Part shown: in pieces, positions 26,192 through 35,454 of the stretch | Numbering within the stretch: the first letter of the stretch is position 1 | Layout of the letters: each line of letters opens with the position of its first letter | NCBI RefSeq assembly: GCF_001879205.1 | Contig: NZ_MLFK01000001.1 | Span: forward strand, 186,001 to 250,000 | Length of the DNA: 64,000 nucleotides | Direction: 5' to 3' | Source: Flavobacterium johnsoniae | GTDB taxonomy: Bacteria > Bacteroidota > Bacteroidia > Flavobacteriales > Flavobacteriaceae | Translations under genes and position numbers: made by a program | Notes under the pieces: model-generated | The model's database searches: none | Told to the model about the DNA's origin: nothing | Seen by the model: only the letters and a program-made list of their open reading frames with translations

Positions 26192-27463
26192 ATGGTAAAA
26201 GAACGCTTAATTTCGCTAGATGTCTTTCGCGGACTCACAATTTTATTAATGACAATCGTAAACAACCCCGGAGATTGGGGCAATGTTTATCCACCGTTAT
26301 TACACGCCGAATGGCACGGCTGCACCCCAACTGATTTAGTATTTCCATTTTTTATTTTCATAATGGGAGTTGCTGTTCCGCTTGCAATGCCTGACAAGTT
26401 TTACGATGGCACCACTTTCAACAAAATTTTAGTTCGTTCTTTACGAATGCTTTGTTTAGGGATTTTCTTCAACTTTTTCGGAAAAATTCAGTTGTTTGGA
26501 TTAGAAGGAATTCCACTTCTAATTGGCCGATTAATTATTACCATTGCGGCAGGTTATGCGTTAATGGGAAATTTCAGTTCAAAAGTCAAAAACATTTTAG
26601 CTTTTTCAATTCTATTTATTTATCTCTTTCTGGCTTACAGCGGTATCGAGGCCTACAGCGATGTAAGACTTCCGGGAGTTTTGCAGCGCATTGCCATTGT
26701 TTATTTTGTAGTTTCTTTATTGTATTTAAAAACATCTCAAAAAACACAAATCGCAACCGGAATCGTTTTATTGTTAGGATATTGGGCAGTAATGACTTTA
26801 ATTCCCGTTCCTGGAATTGGAGAAGCAAACCTGGACAAAGGCACCAATTTAGCTTCGTGGCTGGACAGCGTTTTACTAAAAGGACACATGTACCGAGGCA
26901 CCGTAACCTGGGATCCTGAAGGAGTTTTAAGCACCATTCCATCAATAGTAAACGGAATTATCGGTTTATTGATTGGTCAGGTTTTACAAGCTGATACCAT
27001 CAAAATTCAAAAAGCACAGAGAATGGGTATTATAGGCACAATTCTTATCTTTTTCGGTTTAATTTGGGATATTGTATTTCCTATCAATAAATCACTTTGG
27101 ACAAGCAGTTACGTTTTATACACAACAGGATTAGCAACCGTATTTCTTACTATTTTATATTACGTAATTGACATTGCAGATTATAAAAAAGGGTTTAAAC
27201 CATTTTTAATCTGGGGTGTAAATCCAATGATTGTATTTTTTACTTCGCAGATAATTCCACAGGCTTTAGTAATGATTCAATTTAAAAATCCTAATAATCC
27301 CGAAGAGCAAATTAATCTTTTAAGTTATCTGTACAACTTTGGTATTGCGCCATTCTTCAGTAATCCAATGACCGCCTCTTTAGCCGGAGCATTGGTGTAT
27401 GTTTGTATTTGGACATTTATTTTGTGGATATTCTACAGAAACAAATTAATATTCAAAGTATAA
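26192..27463 (+). CDS. NagX/HGSNAT-like multi-pass acyltransferase homologue (DUF5009 type)
   Basis: A 423-residue integral membrane protein with about 11 hydrophobic segments. The N-terminal signature is RLISLDVFRGLTILLMTIVN followed by HAEWHGCTPTDLVFPFFIFI, characteristic of the heparan-alpha-glucosaminide N-acetyltransferase superfamily (NagX/YeiB-like); a conserved His lies in HAEWHG. Members move an acetyl group across the membrane onto amino sugars, or have unknown function. A more distant paralogue is encoded at 40040-41227. The gene is followed by the long inverted repeat at 27478-27565. Confidence 0.85.
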   Translation: MVKERLISLDVFRGLTILLMTIVNNPGDWGNVYPPLLHAEWHGCTPTDLVFPFFIFIMGVAVPLAMPDKFYDGTTFNKILVRSLRMLCLGIFFNFFGKIQLFGLEGIPLLIGRLIITIAAGYALMGNFSSKVKNILAFSILFIYLFLAYSGIEAYSDVRLPGVLQRIAIVYFVVSLLYLKTSQKTQIATGIVLLLGYWAVMTLIPVPGIGEANLDKGTNLASWLDSVLLKGHMYRGTVTWDPEGVLSTIPSIVNGIIGLLIGQVLQADTIKIQKAQRMGIIGTILIFFGLIWDIVFPINKSLWTSSYVLYTTGLATVFLTILYYVIDIADYKKGFKPFLIWGVNPMIVFFTSQIIPQALVMIQFKNPNNPEEQINLLSYLYNFGIAPFFSNPMTASLAGALVYVCIWTFILWIFYRNKLIFKV

Positions 27464-27477
27464 AGGATTTCACCACA

Positions 27478-27565
27478 TAAGTAATATAAGTTCATTTTAG
27501 AAAGCAGCAAAAATACCAGAGCTGTCTTTCTGCCCAAAGTTATTTAAATGAACTTATATTACTTA
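27478..27565. repeat. Inverted repeat with perfect 20-bp arms, 'AAGTTCAT' family copy 2
   Basis: Arms at 27478-27497 (TAAGTAATATAAGTTCATTT) and 27546-27565 are exact reverse complements and nearly identical to the arms at 4648/4694 (one T/G-type change). The 48-bp centre differs from that of copy 1. It lies 15 bp after the NagX-like gene. Confidence 0.88.
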
Positions 27566-27657
27566 CATGGTTTATAAAAAAAAGATTTTCTTGGTCAAAA
27601 CATCATTCTATCATGTTTTAATTAGGAATTTATTAAAATCAATTCATAAAAAAAGTC

Positions 27658-27665
27658 TACTTTTG
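27658..27665 (+). promoter_or_regulatory. -7 box of ndk
   Basis: TACTTTTG, a full match to TAnnTTTG, 23 bp upstream of the ndk ATG. Confidence 0.55.
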
Positions 27666-27688
27666 CACAAAATTTAATAAAATAAAAA

Positions 27689-28108
27689 ATGGCAACAAAT
27701 AGAACTTTTACAATGATTAAGCCAGATGCTGTTGCAAACGGACACATCGGGAATATCTTAGCAATGATCACTAATGGTGGTTTCAAAATCGTTTCATTAA
27801 AATTAACTCAATTAACTGTAGCTGATGCAAAAGCATTTTACGCAGTTCACGCAGAAAGACCTTTCTACGGAGAATTAGTTGAATTCATGTCACGCGGACC
27901 AATTGTTGCTGCAATTTTAGAAAAAGAAAACGCAGTAGAAGATTTCAGAACTTTAATTGGAGCTACAAATCCAGCTGAAGCTGCTGAAGGAACTATTCGT
28001 AAAGCATACGCAACTTCTATTGGAGAAAATGCAGTTCACGGTTCTGACAGCGACGAAAACGCTGCTATCGAAAGTGCATTCCACTTTGCTGGAAGAGAGC
28101 AATTCTAA
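27689..28108 (+). CDS. ndk: Nucleoside diphosphate kinase
   Basis: A 139-residue NDK, full length. It has the N-terminal [11 protein letters not shown] strand and the active-site block [13 protein letters not shown] with the phospho-accepting His (H117). It transfers the gamma-phosphate between NTPs and NDPs in the cytoplasm. It is a single gene with a -7 promoter box upstream and a strong terminator downstream. Confidence 0.97.
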   Translation: MATNRTFTMIKPDAVANGHIGNILAMITNGGFKIVSLKLTQLTVADAKAFYAVHAERPFYGELVEFMSRGPIVAAILEKENAVEDFRTLIGATNPAEAAEGTIRKAYATSIGENAVHGSDSDENAAIESAFHFAGREQF

Positions 28109-28171
28109 ATTTTAGGTTTTCTTAGATTGTTAGAGTTTTAGACTAACCTGGATTTCTTAAAATCACAAAAG

Positions 28172-28204
28172 AAAAAACCCGTTTCAAATGAAACGGGTTT
28201 TTTA
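28172..28204 (+). terminator. Rho-independent terminator of ndk
   Basis: AAAACCCGTTT / AAACGGGTTTT hairpin with a T-run, about 65 bp after the stop, between convergent genes; its A-tract also allows use from the other strand. Confidence 0.85.
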
Positions 28205-28275
28205 TTATATAGATTAGGTCTCTGCTATTATATAACAATCTAAGAAGTCTAAGCTAGCCTAAAATCTAAGAAATT

Positions 28276-28572
28276 CTATCTCAATACCACATCCTTCACA
28301 ACCTCACGCCCTAATTCTTCATTAATCATTTTAACGATTTTAGATTTTCCGTGGCTTAATTCTTCTCTTAAAACGGCTGAGCCAAGTTCAACATAAAGCG
28401 TACTCCCTTTTAAAACAACGTTTCTGGTGTATGTATTCACACCATTCCCCATTAATTGTCTCCAAGCCTCTTTTACATCAATTTGATCCATTCCCGGCTG
28501 TAATTTATTCACCTGAATGATCTGTTGCAAAACAGCCCCAATCGTACTTTCGTTATTTAGTCTTTTTGCCAT
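28276..28572 (-). CDS. DUF721 (DciA-like) protein
   Basis: A 98-residue protein of the DUF721 family, which includes DciA, the helicase operator found in bacteria without DnaC. The Trp/Leu start (IGAVLQQIIQ), the EAWRQLMG block and the C-terminal LSHGKSKIVKMINEELG are characteristic. It overlaps the upstream lipoprotein gene by 20 bp on the same strand. A role in loading DnaB is inferred from the family; the protein is short compared with proteobacterial DciA. Confidence 0.85.
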   Translation of the reverse strand: MAKRLNNESTIGAVLQQIIQVNKLQPGMDQIDVKEAWRQLMGNGVNTYTRNVVLKGSTLYVELGSAVLREELSHGKSKIVKMINEELGREVVKDVVLR

Positions 28573-28993
28573 CGTTTAAAATATTTATTGGTCCTGCTTT
28601 TTTATAATAATATTCCTTATTCTGATCATTTTTTACCACAAACTGTTCATCCGAAATCGAAATCAGTTCCTCACTCCATTTTGCATAATCAGTATTGTAA
28701 TCCAGAAAAGTTCCTTTATCGGTAAATCGAACTGAAACATTTTCAAAAGTATCTGTTGTTAAAAAAGTTCCGTCCAGCTGGGCCATAACTTTCGTACGCG
28801 TTCCCTTCGTACCTTTAATTTTAAAAAAATCAAAGTTTTCATTCATTCCGTATGCTTTCTCCTCACCTTTATCAAAAACCACTTTTTCAATTTCCCAATA
28901 ACCATTTAACTTTGCAACATCTGCCGGTTTTATTTCCTGTTTACAGCTTACAAACAAAAGCGATAAAACCAAAATCATAAAAGTGTTTTTCAT
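28553..28993 (-). CDS. Lipocalin-like lipoprotein
   Basis: A 146-residue lipoprotein (lipobox LLFVSC, Cys about residue 17). The remainder resembles the lipocalin-like beta-barrels of Bacteroidota, with GYWEIEKVVF near the start and alternating strands. No enzyme motif is visible. It overlaps the DUF721 gene by 20 bp, so the two are cotranscribed, although no functional link is evident. Confidence 0.7.
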   Translation of the reverse strand: MKNTFMILVLSLLFVSCKQEIKPADVAKLNGYWEIEKVVFDKGEEKAYGMNENFDFFKIKGTKGTRTKVMAQLDGTFLTTDTFENVSVRFTDKGTFLDYNTDYAKWSEELISISDEQFVVKNDQNKEYYYKKAGPINILNDGKKTK

Positions 28994-29011
28994 AATAATT
29001 TATAATATTAG

Positions 29012-29100
29012 TAAGGAGCTGATCCTGCTGTCCGCTTTATCTTTTCCCGGCTAAAGAAGCCAGAAAAAGAATGCCGCTCCCATCAGGGCTAGGACTCCCG
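29012..29100. repeat. 'AGCTCC...TAGCCC' structured repeat, copy A (minus orientation)
   Basis: Read on the minus strand it runs CTAGCCCTGATGGGAGCGGC, then a CTGGCTTCTTTAGCCGGG hairpin (centre), then GCGGACAGCAGGATCAGCTCC. It lies upstream of the lipoprotein start. Related copies are at 31055-31124 and 58984-59144. Confidence 0.75.
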
Positions 29101-29201
29101 TTTTCAATAGAAATTTAGTGAATTACAAAGGTAAACTTATAAAATTAAAGTACCATTTATTAACTACGAAGAATTTAATTTAATATTGCAGAGAAAACTT
29201 T

Positions 29202-29810
29202 TTAAATCAACTGCCAGCCTTCTTTGATTAGAAAACTTTTACAATCTGGACAAAATTCTTTTTCTTCGTCCAGCGGATTTCCACCTTTGGCATCTCGCAT
29301 TAAACAACTTTTTATGGCACAATGAGGCAGACCTGCCGTATGGCCTAATTCATGAAGCACAAGTTTATAAAACTGCTGATTTTTATTCTTTAAAGACAAT
29401 CTAAAATCAGAAACTACACAAGCTTTACCTGGATTATATCCTAAACCCATGACGCCCCAATCTTTAATTCCTTTATACGTTGTACTGATATCCTGATTTG
29501 ACAATCCCACAATTACAGAATCCCTGCCAATATTATTTTTAAGACTTTTAATAATACTATCAGCACGATATCTATTTCTTGGTTTATAAAATGAATTTTC
29601 AGGAAACGAGATACTAGGCCTTAAAACTACATTTGAATTTATAGTTTTTATTTCAGTCAGAACCTTATTGGCCTGCTCAGTTTTAAAATTACCCAAAGGC
29701 TGGATAACTATTACTTTTTGATTTGTTTTTTGAATTGTATTGCTGCTTTCTTTTTTTCCATTTGTACAAGAAATTATGATAAAGAGAAAAACAAGAAAAG
29801 AGTATTTCAT
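29202..29810 (-). CDS. Archaemetzincin-type zinc metalloprotease, lipoprotein
   Basis: About 202 residues from the ATG at 29810, which gives a lipoprotein signal (FLFIIISCTNG). A longer in-frame reading to 29885 is possible but lacks the signal and would overlap the next gene. The zinc motif HELGHTAGLPHCAIKSC is followed by LMRDAKGGNPLDEEKEFCPDC, the archaemetzincin pattern HExxHxxGLxHC...C...CxxC. These peptidases are rare in bacteria; substrate is unknown. It is downstream of ftsY and a small membrane gene on the same strand. Confidence 0.85.
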   Translation of the reverse strand: MKYSFLVFLFIIISCTNGKKESSNTIQKTNQKVIVIQPLGNFKTEQANKVLTEIKTINSNVVLRPSISFPENSFYKPRNRYRADSIIKSLKNNIGRDSVIVGLSNQDISTTYKGIKDWGVMGLGYNPGKACVVSDFRLSLKNKNQQFYKLVLHELGHTAGLPHCAIKSCLMRDAKGGNPLDEEKEFCPDCKSFLIKEGWQLI

Positions 29811-29829
29811 AATCAAAAATGCAAATATT

Positions 29830-30009
29830 TTATTGTTTAGTGCGCAGTCTTTTAAGAACCCCCATAAAGAAGAAACCAATTCCAAGCACTAATAAAACAT
29901 AATAAAAAGAAAGACTGCTGTCTCTTAAAACATTCGCTAGAACAAAACATATAACGCTGGCAAAATAAAAAGCAACAGCCGGTATATTTTTTAAAGAAGA
30001 AAAACTCAT
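29830..30009 (-). CDS. Small two-helix membrane protein behind ftsY
   Basis: A 59-residue frame that begins 6 bp after the ftsY stop: MSFSSLKNIPAVAFYFASVI, then a second helix region YYVLLVLGIGFFFMGVL and a basic tail KRLRTKQ. Two hydrophobic helices with a positive end are clear, as expected for a small integral membrane protein. The tight spacing to ftsY supports a real gene. I do not recognise a named family. Confidence 0.7.
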   Translation of the reverse strand: MSFSSLKNIPAVAFYFASVICFVLANVLRDSSLSFYYVLLVLGIGFFFMGVLKRLRTKQ

Positions 30010-30015
30010 TATAAA

Positions 30016-30969
30016 TTATTTAAAGAAACTATCAACGAATTCATATTTATTAAAGACTTGTAAATCTTCAATTCCTTCGCCGACACCAATATATTTTACA
30101 GGAATTTGAAACTGATCTGAAATACCAATTACAACACCGCCTTTTGCTGTTCCGTCTAATTTTGTAACTGCCAATGAAGTTACCTCTGTTGCTGCAGTAA
30201 ATTGTTTTGCCTGTTCAAAAGCATTTTGCCCAGTAGAACCGTCTAAAACCAAAAGTACATCGTGCGGTGCATCGGCAACAACCTTTTGCATTACACGTTT
30301 TACTTTTGAAAGCTCGTTCATCAAATTGATTTTATTATGCAGACGTCCTGCAGTATCAATAATAACCACATCTGCATTTTGAGCCACAGCAGATTGCAAA
30401 GTATCAAACGCTACAGAAGCAGGGTCACTTCCCATATTTTGTCTTACGATTGGTACATCTACACGATCTGCCCACACTTGCAGTTGATCAATTGCAGCGG
30501 CACGAAAGGTATCAGCAGCTCCTAAAACCACTTTATAACCCGCTTTTTTAAACTGATAAGCCAATTTACCAATCGTGGTAGTTTTTCCAACTCCATTAAC
30601 TCCAACCACCATTAAAACATAGGGCTTTTTATCCTTAGGAATATCAAATTCAGTTGCCTCACCTGTATTGGTTTCAGATAATAATCCGCCAATTTCATCG
30701 CGAAGAATCTGGTTTAGTTCTTCTGTTCCTAAATATTTATCTTCGGCTACACGTTTTTCGATTCTTTGGATAATTTTCAACGTTGTATTTACCCCAACAT
30801 CAGAAGCTACCAAAACTTCTTCAAGATTATCTAAAACATCGTCATCGACTTTAGATTTTCCTGCAACAGCTTTGCTTAACTTAGAGAAAAAAGTAGTTTT
30901 TGTTTTTTCAAGACCTTTATCTAAAGTCTCTTTTTTTTCGGTAGAGAATAATTTTTTAAAAAAACTCAT
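30016..30969 (-). CDS. ftsY: Signal recognition particle receptor FtsY
   Basis: A 317-residue SRP receptor GTPase. NG domain motifs are GVNGVGKTTTIGKLA (P-loop), DTFRAAAIDQL, DTAGRL and TKLDGTAKGG, with GIGEG-type closing loop GVGEGIEDL. The acidic A domain of E. coli FtsY is nearly absent, leaving a short Lys/Glu start, as is common in Bacteroidota. It docks ribosome-SRP complexes at the inner membrane. It heads a same-strand cluster with the small membrane gene and the metalloprotease. Confidence 0.97.
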   Translation of the reverse strand: MSFFKKLFSTEKKETLDKGLEKTKTTFFSKLSKAVAGKSKVDDDVLDNLEEVLVASDVGVNTTLKIIQRIEKRVAEDKYLGTEELNQILRDEIGGLLSETNTGEATEFDIPKDKKPYVLMVVGVNGVGKTTTIGKLAYQFKKAGYKVVLGAADTFRAAAIDQLQVWADRVDVPIVRQNMGSDPASVAFDTLQSAVAQNADVVIIDTAGRLHNKINLMNELSKVKRVMQKVVADAPHDVLLVLDGSTGQNAFEQAKQFTAATEVTSLAVTKLDGTAKGGVVIGISDQFQIPVKYIGVGEGIEDLQVFNKYEFVDSFFK

Positions 30970-31054
30970 TTTTTATTTATTGTTAGTTTTAGACTGGTTC
31001 TTAAGAATTTAGAAACAATCCTGATGTTTATAGAATGTCCTCTGTGTTTAATTT

Positions 31055-31124
31055 TAACCCCGACAGGATCGATATCCTTTGCCTGGCTTCTTTAGACAGG
31101 TAAAGATAAAGAGTATGGCGGGAA
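31055..31124. repeat. 'AGCTCC...TAGCCC' structured repeat, copy B (partial)
   Basis: Minus-strand reading shows GTTCCCGCCATACTCTTTATC, then a CTAAAGAAGCCAGGC hairpin half, then ATCGATCCTGTCGGGG. It resembles the middle of the element at 29012-29100 but is shortened. Confidence 0.55.
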
Positions 31125-31189
31125 CAAATGTTTAAAAAAAACACAAATTGTTTGGTTTCTACAAAATTTTAAACAAATATAAAAAATAA

Positions 31190-31219
31190 AAAAGCTACTT
31201 CCGAATGAAAGTAGCTTTT
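31190..31219 (-). terminator. Terminator after the DUF4295 gene
   Basis: 11-bp stem AAAAGCTACTT/AAGTAGCTTTT with a T-run on the minus strand, 20 bp after the DUF4295 stop; ends the rpmB-rpmG-DUF4295 unit. Confidence 0.85.
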
Positions 31220-31238
31220 CTATATATTGTAAATGTAA

Positions 31239-31391
31239 TTATTTCTTTTTCAAGAAATTATCAACTTCTTCAGGAGCCATAATAGATTCTACGAATGTAT
31301 ATGCACCAGTTTTAGGAGATTTTACCATTTTGATGGCTTTTGATAATCTCTTAGAAGATGTTTGTAACGATGCTACGGTTTTCTTTGCCAT
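31239..31391 (-). CDS. DUF4295 family protein
   Basis: A 50-residue basic protein starting MAKKTVASLQTSSKRLSK and ending DNFLKKK. It is the DUF4295 family, found in Bacteroidota directly downstream of ribosomal genes rpmB and rpmG, exactly as here. It is probably a ribosome-associated small protein; its function is unknown. It is in an operon with L33 (78 bp upstream). Confidence 0.9.
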   Translation of the reverse strand: MAKKTVASLQTSSKRLSKAIKMVKSPKTGAYTFVESIMAPEEVDNFLKKK

Positions 31392-31468
31392 GATTCAAAT
31401 GTTATTTGAAGTTTTTTATAAAACTCTAAATGGCAAAACCATTTGAGATTTACAAAAATCTCTAATTA

Positions 31469-31651
31469 TTACTTAATTTCTTTGTGAACAGTTACACGTT
31501 TCAAGATTGGATTAAATTTTTTAATCTCTAATCTGTCTGGAGTATTTTTTTTGTTCTTAGTTGTAATATATCTAGAAGTTCCTGGAACACCAGAAGTCTT
31601 GTGCTCAGTACATTCTAAAATTACTTGGATTCTATTACCTTTCTTTGCCAT
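31469..31651 (-). CDS. rpmG: 50S ribosomal protein L33
   Basis: A 60-residue L33 protein ([18 protein letters not shown], ending [10 protein letters not shown]). It has one Cys only, so it is the zinc-free type. It follows rpmB by 27 bp and precedes the DUF4295 gene in the same operon. Confidence 0.97.
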
Positions 31652-31678
31652 CTTGCTATATATTTATTTAGGAAAAGA

Positions 31679-31915
31679 TTATTTGATAAATCCTTCTGAC
31701 TGCGCTTTTTTCAAAACAGCAGTGATTCCATTTTTATTAATTGTTTTTATCGTAGATGCTGCTACTCTAAGAGTAATCCATCTATCTTCTTCTGGAAGAT
31801 AAAAACGCTTTTTAACTAAGTTTACAGAAAACTTTCTCTTAGTTTTGTTCATAGCGTGAGAAACGTTATTTCCTACCATCGCTCTTTTACCTGTAAGGTC
31901 ACAAACTCTTGACAT
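31679..31915 (-). CDS. rpmB: 50S ribosomal protein L28
   Basis: A 78-residue L28 protein ([20 protein letters not shown]). It lacks the full set of zinc Cys residues. It is the first gene of the rpmB-rpmG-DUF4295 operon. A candidate promoter is TTTCTTTG at 31952-31959 with TTG at 31980-31982 (20-bp spacing, minus strand). Confidence 0.97.
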   Translation of the reverse strand: MSRVCDLTGKRAMVGNNVSHAMNKTKRKFSVNLVKKRFYLPEEDRWITLRVAASTIKTINKNGITAVLKKAQSEGFIK

Positions 31916-31951
31916 TATACTTATCTTTTATCGTTATTCAAAATCAGGGTG

Positions 31952-31982
31952 CAAAGAAAAGAAAAATAAACCATTGTAGCAA
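31952..31982 (-). promoter_or_regulatory. Promoter of the rpmB operon
   Basis: On the minus strand TTG (31980-31982), 20 bp, TTTCTTTG (31952-31959; seven of eight to TAnnTTTG), 36 bp before the rpmB ATG. It touches the end of cinA, so the spacer between the two genes is almost all promoter. Confidence 0.5.
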
Positions 31983-31986
31983 AAAA

Positions 31987-33255
<1,269 letters not shown>

Positions 33256-33416
33256 TTACTTACAGTATTAGTAAGTCTATTATGAAGTAGGATTGCGGAA
33301 ATGATTTGAAGCAGGGAAATAAAAGATACTTCCTTATATTCACGAAATAAAGCCTAAAAATAAAGAGAAGAATAATCCCCCTTGTTTTTTACTAAACAAA
33401 CAAGGGAGCTTAATTT

Positions 33417-33761
33417 TTACAAATCAAAATCTTTTTTGATTTCTTTAATTGCATCTTTTACCTGCACTTTTATACTTTTAAAAGTCTCGATAATATCTTT
33501 TTTCTTCCCTTCTGCTTTTGTCCAGGCTTCAACCTGCAGAATTTCTTCAAAAGCAACGTTCAAGCCCATTAAATCTAACGTAGGTTTAATTTTATGCGCA
33601 TAAGAATAAGCATATTTATGATCCTTTTTTTTAATTCCTTCTTTGATTTGTTTTAAATCTTCAGGAACTTCCGTAACAAATAATTTTAGAATTTCGTTTA
33701 CAAATTCAGGGTCATTATCTGAAAGTGCATACACTTTCGAAAGGTTGTACTTTAAAGCCAT
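33417..33761 (-). CDS. Hpt domain phosphotransfer protein
   Basis: A 114-residue four-helix protein with the histidine phosphotransfer signature AYSYAHKIKPTLDLMGL, His56 being the likely phospho-site. It stands alone rather than fused to a kinase, so it would relay phosphate between a hybrid kinase and a separate regulator. Its start overlaps the FAH gene's stop (TAATG), so the two are translationally coupled, but a functional link is not evident. Confidence 0.87.
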   Translation of the reverse strand: MALKYNLSKVYALSDNDPEFVNEILKLFVTEVPEDLKQIKEGIKKKDHKYAYSYAHKIKPTLDLMGLNVAFEEILQVEAWTKAEGKKKDIIETFKSIKVQVKDAIKEIKKDFDL

Positions 33762-34372
33762 TATTTTACTTGTATTCTGAATAATTTTTTATCTTCTAAA
33801 AAGCCTTCTAAAATATCATTAGGCTTAACCGATGCAACACCTGCCGGTGTTCCTGTAAAAATAATATCTCCGATTTTTAATGTAAAAAACTGCGATACAT
33901 AAGAAACCAGTTCATCTATCTTCCAAAGCATAAAGCTTGTATTTCCTTTTTGAACTGTTTCTGCATTATTTTTGAGCTCAAACGTAAGATTTTCTAGCGA
34001 AACAAAATCACTTTTTGGTAAAAAATCTCCAATTACCGCAGAACCATCAAATGCTTTTGCTTTTTCCCAAGGCAGTCCTTTTGCTTTTAATTTATCTTGT
34101 AAATCTCTGGCAGTAAAATCAATACCTACACTAATCTCTTCATAATATTTGTGCGCAAATTTTGGGTCAATATATTTTCCGACTTTATTAATTTTCACAA
34201 TTATTTCTAATTCGTGATGAACTTCCTGTGAAAATTCAGGAATTACAAACGGATGCTGTTTCAATAAAACCGCTGAATCCGGCTTCATAAAAACGACAGG
34301 CTCGTCCGGGCGTTCATTTTTTAATTCTTCGATATGATTGGTATAATTTCTACCGATGCAGATGATTTTCAT
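33761..34372 (-). CDS. Fumarylacetoacetate hydrolase family (acylpyruvase-like)
   Basis: A 203-residue single-domain FAH protein resembling FAHD1/acylpyruvase: start MKIICIGRNYTNHIEEL, metal-binding acidic residues in HHELEIIVKI and GIDFTARDLQ, and GDIIFTGTPAGVASVKPND near the C-terminus. It would cleave acylpyruvates or decarboxylate oxaloacetate. It lacks the N-terminal domain of larger FAH enzymes. It sits between the DnaQ-like exonuclease and Hpt genes. Confidence 0.9.
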   Translation of the reverse strand: MKIICIGRNYTNHIEELKNERPDEPVVFMKPDSAVLLKQHPFVIPEFSQEVHHELEIIVKINKVGKYIDPKFAHKYYEEISVGIDFTARDLQDKLKAKGLPWEKAKAFDGSAVIGDFLPKSDFVSLENLTFELKNNAETVQKGNTSFMLWKIDELVSYVSQFFTLKIGDIIFTGTPAGVASVKPNDILEGFLEDKKLFRIQVK

Positions 34373-34382
34373 TTTTTCTAAG

Positions 34383-34452
34383 GTTCTAAGATTCTAAGGT
34401 TCTAAGGCACTAAGAAAGCTATGCAAAAAAACTTAGCACCTTAGAACCTTAG
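34383..34452. repeat. 'CTAAGGTTCTAAG' inverted repeat
   Basis: Arms 34394-34414 and 34432-34452 are complementary with two mismatches, and the left arm is preceded by further CTAAGATT/CTAAGGTT units. The motif is repeated in tandem. A degenerate CTAAG cluster also occurs near 60118-60145. Confidence 0.75.
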
Positions 34453-34465
34453 AAACTCAGTACCT

Positions 34466-35236
34466 TTATTTTGTGTTTAATTTTCTTAACTTAATTCCTG
34501 TCAAAACTTTCTTTGTATATAGCGGAAAATCGGCGTTCTGAATCCAGCTGAAATAACCCGGTTCTGCTTCTAACACTTTTTCAACTTTTGCACCTTTGTG
34601 TTTTCCAAAAGTAAAAATCTCTTCGTCATCTTTATCAAAAGCAATCATTCCGGCAAAATCGGCGATTTTTTTACGGGTAGTGAATTCAGACAATGATTTC
34701 ATATCGTTTTCCAGTTCCGGATAACGATCTAACTGTGCTTTTAAAATTTCGTAAGTTGCCATTGTATCTGCTTCTGCAGAGTGCGCATTTTCAAGACTTT
34801 TTCCGCAGTAGAATTTCAAAGCTGCACTTAATGTTCGCTCTTCCATTTTATGAAAAATAGTCTGAACATCTACAGAAACCTTATTTTTCATATCAAAATC
34901 AACTCCGGCACGAAGCAGTTCTTCTGCCAGTAAAGGAATATCAAAACGATCTGAATTAAATCCTCCCAAATCACTGTCTTTAATCATATTATGAATAAGA
35001 GGCGCCAATTCTGTAAAAGTGGGCTCATTAGCTACTTTTTCATCTGTAATACCATGAACAGCTGTAGTTTGCGGAGGAATTGGAATTGTTGGATTAACCA
35101 GCCAGGTTTTACTTTCTTTATTTCCGTTTGGGAAAACTTTAAAAATCGAAATCTCTACAATTCGATCTTTACCAATATCAATTCCAGTTGTTTCAAGATC
35201 AAAAAAGCAGATTGGTTTGTTAAGTTTTAATTCCAT
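34466..35236 (-). CDS. DnaQ-like 3'-5' exonuclease
   Basis: A 256-residue protein. The exonuclease domain has motif I FFDLETTGID (DEDD Asp/Glu) and motif II LGGFNSDRFDIPLL (Asp). The motif III HSAEADTMATYEIL contains the expected His and Asp. The C-terminal extension (about residues 190-256) is a small TFGKHKGAKV domain found with many such exonucleases. It is similar to the epsilon subunit of DNA polymerase III, but may act as a free repair or RNA/DNA-trimming nuclease. No polymerase gene is adjacent. Confidence 0.9.
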   Translation of the reverse strand: MELKLNKPICFFDLETTGIDIGKDRIVEISIFKVFPNGNKESKTWLVNPTIPIPPQTTAVHGITDEKVANEPTFTELAPLIHNMIKDSDLGGFNSDRFDIPLLAEELLRAGVDFDMKNKVSVDVQTIFHKMEERTLSAALKFYCGKSLENAHSAEADTMATYEILKAQLDRYPELENDMKSLSEFTTRKKIADFAGMIAFDKDDEEIFTFGKHKGAKVEKVLEAEPGYFSWIQNADFPLYTKKVLTGIKLRKLNTK

Positions 35237-35400
35237 TTTTAATTTTTATAAGATTACAAATGTAATTTTTAAAGCCGAATTTTCCGCCCCTAATTTTACT
35301 TTTTTTGTTCAAAATAAGTCTAAATTTCCGATTTTAACGTTTAAAATCACTCCAAAACAATATTGCAGGAAATTATTTTTTAGATTTTTACTGCAAACGA

Positions 35401-35434
35401 AAAAACCGGAAACTTTTTAAAATTTCCGGTTTTT
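35401..35434 (-). terminator. Terminator of the E2 gene
   Basis: Stem AAAAACCGGAAA/TTTCCGGTTTTT with an 11-bp loop and a T-run, 21 bp after the E2 stop. It can serve both directions. Confidence 0.85.
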
Positions 35435-35454
35435 TGAATTTATTTATGAATCGA

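Noticed and set aside
33377..33406. Hairpin CCCTTGTTT/AAACAAGGG after the Hpt gene
   Set aside because: A 9-bp stem exists but no T-run follows on the minus strand, so I do not call it a terminator.
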